Assembly (NCBI RefSeq): GCF_003031405.1
Contig: NZ_CP020469.1
Location: 1,984,001 to 2,048,000, forward strand
Source of the DNA: Halomonas sp. 'Soap Lake #6'
GTDB taxonomy: Bacteria > Pseudomonadota > Gammaproteobacteria > Pseudomonadales > Halomonadaceae
Direction: 5' to 3'
Length of the DNA: 64,000 bases
Shown here: positions 62,606 to 64,000 of the stretch, in pieces
Numbering within the stretch: the first letter of the stretch is position 1
Layout of the letters: each line of letters starts with the position of its first letter
The notes under the pieces: generated by a model
What the model saw: the letters and a program-made list of their open reading frames with translations, nothing else
Databases searched by the model: none
What the model was told of the DNA's origin: nothing
Program-made: the position numbers and the translations under genes

Positions 62606-63259
62606 TTATAAGTTAGTGTCAACGTCCTTCAACCCTAGAAGCACTGCTGCTCCAATCAAAAACGAGCCAGACACTTTACCTAAGTACTGGCGTGCTGATG
62701 ACTTCAGTTTCGTACTAACCCATTCAGCTGATTTCCCGTAGGAAAACAAGAAAACCGCGTCCATGATGAGATAAGTGGCACTGAGTATCGCAAACTGATG
62801 AAGAAGGGGCTCAGAGGGGTTAATAAACTGTGGAAATAGGGCAGCGAAAAAGATAACAGCTTTAGGATTGGCAGCTGAAGTAACAAAGCCTTGCCAATAC
62901 AAGCTACGGCTTGACCTTACTTGGCTGGCCAGATTGGCATTGCTGGCTTTCTGAGAAAAAATTAACCGCAAACCTAAGTACGATAAATATGCCACTCCCG
63001 CCCACTTCACAACGGTAAAGAAATCACCCGATTGCTGAATAATGCTCACCAAGCCTATCGAGGCGACAATCATCTGTAAAAAATTGGCTGACAAATCGCC
63101 AGCGGCGGTAAATAGTGATCGGTGAAAGCCATTACTAATACTATTTGAAAGCATCAGAAGTTGGCTAGGGCCCGGCGTGCTCATTAAAATGAATACGGTG
63201 CTGACATACAAAAGCCAAATTTCCGTTCCCATAGCCATTACCTTAACGTCTGAATTCAT
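62606..63259 (-). CDS. LysE family exporter
   Basis: 217 residues; the in-frame ATG 63232 is an alternative start. Opening VFILMSTPGPSQLLML and TSAANPKAVIFFAALFPQF are LysE/RhtB markers. AAGGAG lies 12 nt before the first ATG. Fourth family member in the window; lower GC and more AT-rich codons than the other three. Confidence 0.86.
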   Translation of the reverse strand: MNSDVKVMAMGTEIWLLYVSTVFILMSTPGPSQLLMLSNSISNGFHRSLFTAAGDLSANFLQMIVASIGLVSIIQQSGDFFTVVKWAGVAYLSYLGLRLIFSQKASNANLASQVRSSRSLYWQGFVTSAANPKAVIFFAALFPQFINPSEPLLHQFAILSATYLIMDAVFLFSYGKSAEWVSTKLKSSARQYLGKVSGSFLIGAAVLLGLKDVDTNL

Positions 63260-63301
63260 TGGCTTTCGTGGCTCCTTGCCCAGAGCCTGCCGAATGAATG
63301 G

Positions 63302-63463
63302 TTAGCTTCCCGTTTGTTCAAACATATCAACATAAGCGGCTTCGATGAGCTGGGATGACTCAATACCGAGCTGATTCAATAGACGGTGCGCAATCTCAAC
63401 CACCTTGGATTCGAGGACTTCGATATTGCCGATATGTGCTTTGATCTCAATATTCCTGGCCAT
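63302..63463 (-). pseudogene. CYTH domain protein with internal deletion
   Basis: 53 residues from ATG 63463. The first 25 (MARNIEIKAHIGNIEVLESKV) match the N-terminus of class IV adenylate cyclase/CYTH proteins. The last 28 (LNQLGIESSQLIEAAYVDMFE) match their C-terminal end, LGI..SQLIEGAYVDLL. The middle, roughly 120 residues with the substrate tunnel, is missing and the two ends are fused in frame. It cannot be an active enzyme. Homology is judged by memory of family ends. Confidence 0.65.
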
Positions 63464-63514
63464 ATGGTAAACCCTTAACCCCAAAGCGCACTGGCGACTT
63501 TGACGTAGCGAAGG

Positions 63515-64000
63515 TCAAACATCTGCGCCTGAACCGTTAGAATTTGGTCGTAATTGTAACTGGATGCCGAGTAAGAAATTGCGCAGCATTTGGTCTTTAC
63601 ATTCACGATAATTTTTATGGCTTGGCTTACGGAAAAAGGCGCTAAGTTCATGGTGGCTTAGCGGTAAGCCCACCAGCTCAAACACCTCTAAAATATCGTC
63701 TGCTTTTAAATTCAGCGCAATGCGCAGCTTCTGGAACACCATATTATTGTTTAGCTGCGACTCAGGGACTGGCTGTGGGCCTTCGCGCTTGCCACGTTTA
63801 AAGCTGATAAACCCATTCAGAAACGCCGCCAGTTCTCTGTTCTTCATCGTCACAAAGGCGTCGTCGTCATCCTTTTTCAGCCAAGCGGTTACCTGCTCTT
63901 GGCTCACACTGACTTCCGCCAGCGAGAAGATACTCACTATGGTGCTATCTTTTAAATCAAAGGTGTAACGTATACGGCGAAAAATATCATTGTTGGTCAA
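63515..64000 (-). CDS. YehS/DUF1456 family protein, 5' end at window edge
   Basis: 161 residues visible. Two tandem DUF1456 repeats: NNDIFRRIRYTFDLKDSTIVSIF (about 2-25) and NNNMVFQKLRIALNLKADDILEVF (about 84-107), each followed by an AWLKK/AFFRKP helix, as in E. coli YehS. The first in-window codon is TTG; the true start could be this or just outside. Function unknown. Confidence 0.88.
   Translation of the reverse strand: MTNNDIFRRIRYTFDLKDSTIVSIFSLAEVSVSQEQVTAWLKKDDDDAFVTMKNRELAAFLNGFISFKRGKREGPQPVPESQLNNNMVFQKLRIALNLKADDILEVFELVGLPLSHHELSAFFRKPSHKNYRECKDQMLRNFLLGIQLQLRPNSNGSGADV

Noticed and set aside
1..64000. CRISPR array, insertion sequence, prophage or integron
   Set aside because: No regular spacer-repeat pattern, transposase, integrase or phage gene was found; the tandem arrays have no spacers.

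Overview
The window is chromosomal DNA of moderate GC from a gammaproteobacterium. The gene order and family content (dacA-rlpA-mltB-rodA-mrdA-rlmH-rsfS-nadD-proA, a DedA-PAP2 fusion, a bacterial alternative oxidase, many LysE-type exporters, a TctA-TctB fusion) fit the Halomonadaceae (Halomonas and relatives). That placement is inference from gene content; no rRNA or tRNA gene was seen. Both window edges cut genes: dacA on the left and a YehS/DUF1456 gene on the right.

Layout. 1-8.7 kb (minus strand): a tightly packed cell-wall elongation and housekeeping run, proA > nadD > rsfS > rlmH > mrdA (PBP2) > rodA > mltB > rlpA > dacA. 9.1-12.3 kb (plus): two overlapping membrane proteins whose cytoplasmic domains look like catalytically dead GGDEF domains, then a DedA-PAP2 lipid phosphatase fusion. 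12.3-15.0 kb (minus): LysE exporter, ubiX and mpl. 15.3-24.0 kb (plus): a glutaredoxin-like protein, then a complete Dpp-type peptide ABC importer, a HypT-like LysR regulator and the prolidase PepQ, which together form a peptide uptake and hydrolysis unit. 24.1-25.3 kb: ompW, an eight-copy 14-nt tandem array, and a strong candidate for a small RNA with its own sigma-54 promoter, NtrC-like boxes and a UUCG terminator. 25.3-30.5 kb: a flavin monooxygenase/zinc-type dehydrogenase operon with its own sigma-54 promoter, divergent from an AcoR-like sigma-54 activator. 30.6-32.7 kb: a MoxR AAA+ ATPase/VWA pair closed by a bidirectional terminator.

32.7-41.6 kb: cytochrome b561, an orphan gene, a RidA-like protein, a tripartite tricarboxylate transporter (TctC, then a TctA-TctB fusion) with a PrpF/GalD-type isomerase and a divergent LysR regulator, and an isolated cobQ. 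41.7-48.5 kb: glutaminase, then a frameshifted LacI regulator gene beside a perfect 18-nt palindrome, followed by a complete ABC importer and a GpdQ/CpdA-like phosphodiesterase. 48.5-64 kb is a mosaic of small units: an Ada-like repair protein/regulator, two further LysE exporters with AraC and Lrp regulators, an NfeD/SPFH pair, the alternative oxidase, an isochorismatase-GlxA pair, an AraC regulator beside an AhpD-like protein, two GNAT acetyltransferases, a fourth LysE exporter, and a CYTH gene collapsed by an internal deletion.

Three themes stand out. (1) Sigma-54 control: two promoters with near-consensus -24/-12 elements lie within about 3.2 kb. One fronts the monooxygenase operon beside its probable activator; the other fronts a probable nitrogen-controlled small RNA. 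(2) A recurring pattern of short intergenic tandem arrays with period 13-15 nt but unrelated unit sequences (about 8.74, 8.85, 12.3, 24.07, 24.9, 25.3, 33.5, 51.75 and 58.99 kb). (3) Several decayed or remodelled genes: the lacI frameshift, the CYTH deletion, two degenerate GGDEF proteins, and a dehydrogenase without its structural-zinc cysteines.
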